Below are positions 6,956 to 7,384 of a DNA stretch of 7,384 nt, in pieces. The notes beneath the pieces are model-generated. The model was not told the origin of the DNA and did not search any database. It saw only the letters and a list, made by a program, of their open reading frames with translations. Numbering within the stretch: the first letter of the stretch is position 1; every line of letters starts with the position of its first letter. Source of the stretch: a bacterium (GTDB lineage: Bacteria; UBP14; UBA6098; B30-G16); the NCBI GenBank assembly GCA_027007865.1, contig JALTEE010000284.1:1-7384 (forward strand), given 5' to 3'. A program made the translations under genes and the position numbers.

Positions 6956-7360
6956 TTATTCCTGCAAACCGAGATTTTTTGCCACTAATTCTATGACCTT
7001 CGGCTTATATTTTTTCTCGAGATATTTTTTCCCAGACGGAACTTTAACGCTGTCCGAAATCTCTTGAATTACAAAAAACAAAGTCAGCATATTGATTGAA
7101 TTCACATTCTTCTGACGAGCATAGTTCCTAAATTCACCCGGGTCGAAATTCCCACTCCTAACCTTTGCCTTAAATTCGGGATATTTTTTCAAAGCCGCTT
7201 TCAATGCTTCGACATCCACTCCGAGTATTTTTTCCTGCCGTTTTTTTACAAATGTCTTATATTCGTTTTCCTTCGCTACAATTTTTTCCTTCTTTTCGCA
7301 ACCAAAAATCAAAATCGAGATAATTACCATCAGTATTATTATTATCCACTTATTTGCCAT
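6956..7360 (-). CDS. Small lipoprotein of unknown function
   Basis: I do not recognise this 134-residue protein. It has an N-terminal hydrophobic stretch (residues 5-20) ending in a lipobox IFGC with Cys21, followed by E-K-K, so it should be lipidated and exported. The rest is strongly charged and Lys/Glu-rich, and looks mostly helical: 'VDVEALKAALKKYPEFKAKV' (about 48-67), then 'NMLTLFFVIQEI' as the only hydrophobic patch, and 'YLEKKYKPKVIELVAKNLG' near the end. No enzyme motif is visible and there is no cysteine beyond the lipobox. I chose the ATG at 7360 because it lies 5 bases after GGAGG; an in-frame TTG at 7372 would add four residues but overlaps that ribosome site. It is the first gene in the window's series and lies just upstream of the pilin-like gene, so a role as a small envelope partner is possible but is only inference. 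Confidence 0.82.
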   Translation of the reverse strand: MANKWIIIILMVIISILIFGCEKKEKIVAKENEYKTFVKKRQEKILGVDVEALKAALKKYPEFKAKVRSGNFDPGEFRNYARQKNVNSINMLTLFFVIQEISDSVKVPSGKKYLEKKYKPKVIELVAKNLGLQE

Positions 7361-7365
7361 AATAA

Positions 7366-7370
7366 CCTCC
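7366..7370 (-). promoter_or_regulatory. Ribosome binding site that fixes the small lipoprotein start
   Basis: GGAGG on the minus strand ends 5 bases before the ATG at 7360. The same spacing of 5-6 bases is seen for the next three genes. An alternative TTG at 7372 directly overlaps this motif and has no ribosome site of its own visible in the 12 bases left in the window, so it is unlikely to be the start. Confidence 0.8.
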
Positions 7371-7384
7371 AAACAATATAAGAT

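Larger units (their letters stand above)
1..7370 (-). other. Probable five-gene operon
   Basis: All five genes read the same way with gaps of 29, 48, 23 and 39 bases, each gap being largely taken up by a ribosome binding site. No GC-rich hairpin followed by a T run lies between them, and no clear -35/-10 pair stands out in the gaps. Only 24 bases precede the first start codon, so the promoter and any further upstream genes are outside the window, and the operon may also continue past base 1. Co-transcription is inferred from spacing only. Confidence 0.65.

Noticed and set aside
7361..7372. TTG start at 7372 for the small lipoprotein
   Set aside because: The TTG overlaps the GGAGG that is correctly spaced for the ATG at 7360, and the ATG start gives a standard lipoprotein signal length.
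1..7384. tRNA, rRNA, riboswitch, CRISPR array, insertion sequence or attachment site
   Set aside because: Almost all of the window is coding, and no regular direct repeats, terminal inverted repeats, transposase motifs or conserved RNA elements were seen by eye.

Overview
The window holds five genes, all on the minus strand, in one tightly packed row. Reading in the direction of transcription (right to left) they are: a small lipoprotein (7360-6956), a type IV pilin-like or pseudopilin protein (6926-6474), a sugar-phosphate nucleotidyltransferase with a left-handed beta-helix tail (6425-5442), a lipoprotein with Ig, FN3 and FGE-sulfatase-like domains (5418-3919), and a very large secreted gingipain-type (family C25) cysteine peptidase (3879 to beyond base 1, so its C-terminus is missing). 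The gaps are 29, 48, 23 and 39 bases. Four genes have a clear GGAGG ribosome binding site and the peptidase has a GGGGG variant. I see no convincing promoter or intrinsic terminator between them, so a single transcription unit is the simplest reading. Its promoter would lie to the right of base 7384, unless transcription starts inside one of the short gaps.

Organism: the sequence is AT-leaning and Gram-negative-like, with two lipobox lipoproteins, a pilin with a class III signal and a large secreted multidomain protease. A C25 peptidase with propeptide, IgSF domain and jelly-roll domains, and a nucleotidyltransferase of the 'VIPVAGVGERLRP' type, are typical of the Fibrobacteres-Chlorobi-Bacteroidetes side of the tree and of candidate phyla such as Cloacimonadota, Marinimicrobia or WOR-3. 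This is inference from protein style; no rRNA or marker gene is present to fix the phylum.

How the genes may work together: four of the five products are predicted to be exported or membrane-anchored, and the fifth makes an activated sugar. The FGE-like lipoprotein lacks both catalytic cysteines of formylglycine-generating enzyme, so it is probably structural or binding. In Bacteroidetes, lipoproteins with this fold (GldK/PorK, GldJ) are parts of the type IX secretion and gliding machinery, and C25 peptidases are its classic cargo. A surface-protease or secretion-related locus is therefore a reasonable but unproven hypothesis. No RNA genes, mobile elements or CRISPR arrays were seen, and no stretch over 300 bases lacks a gene.
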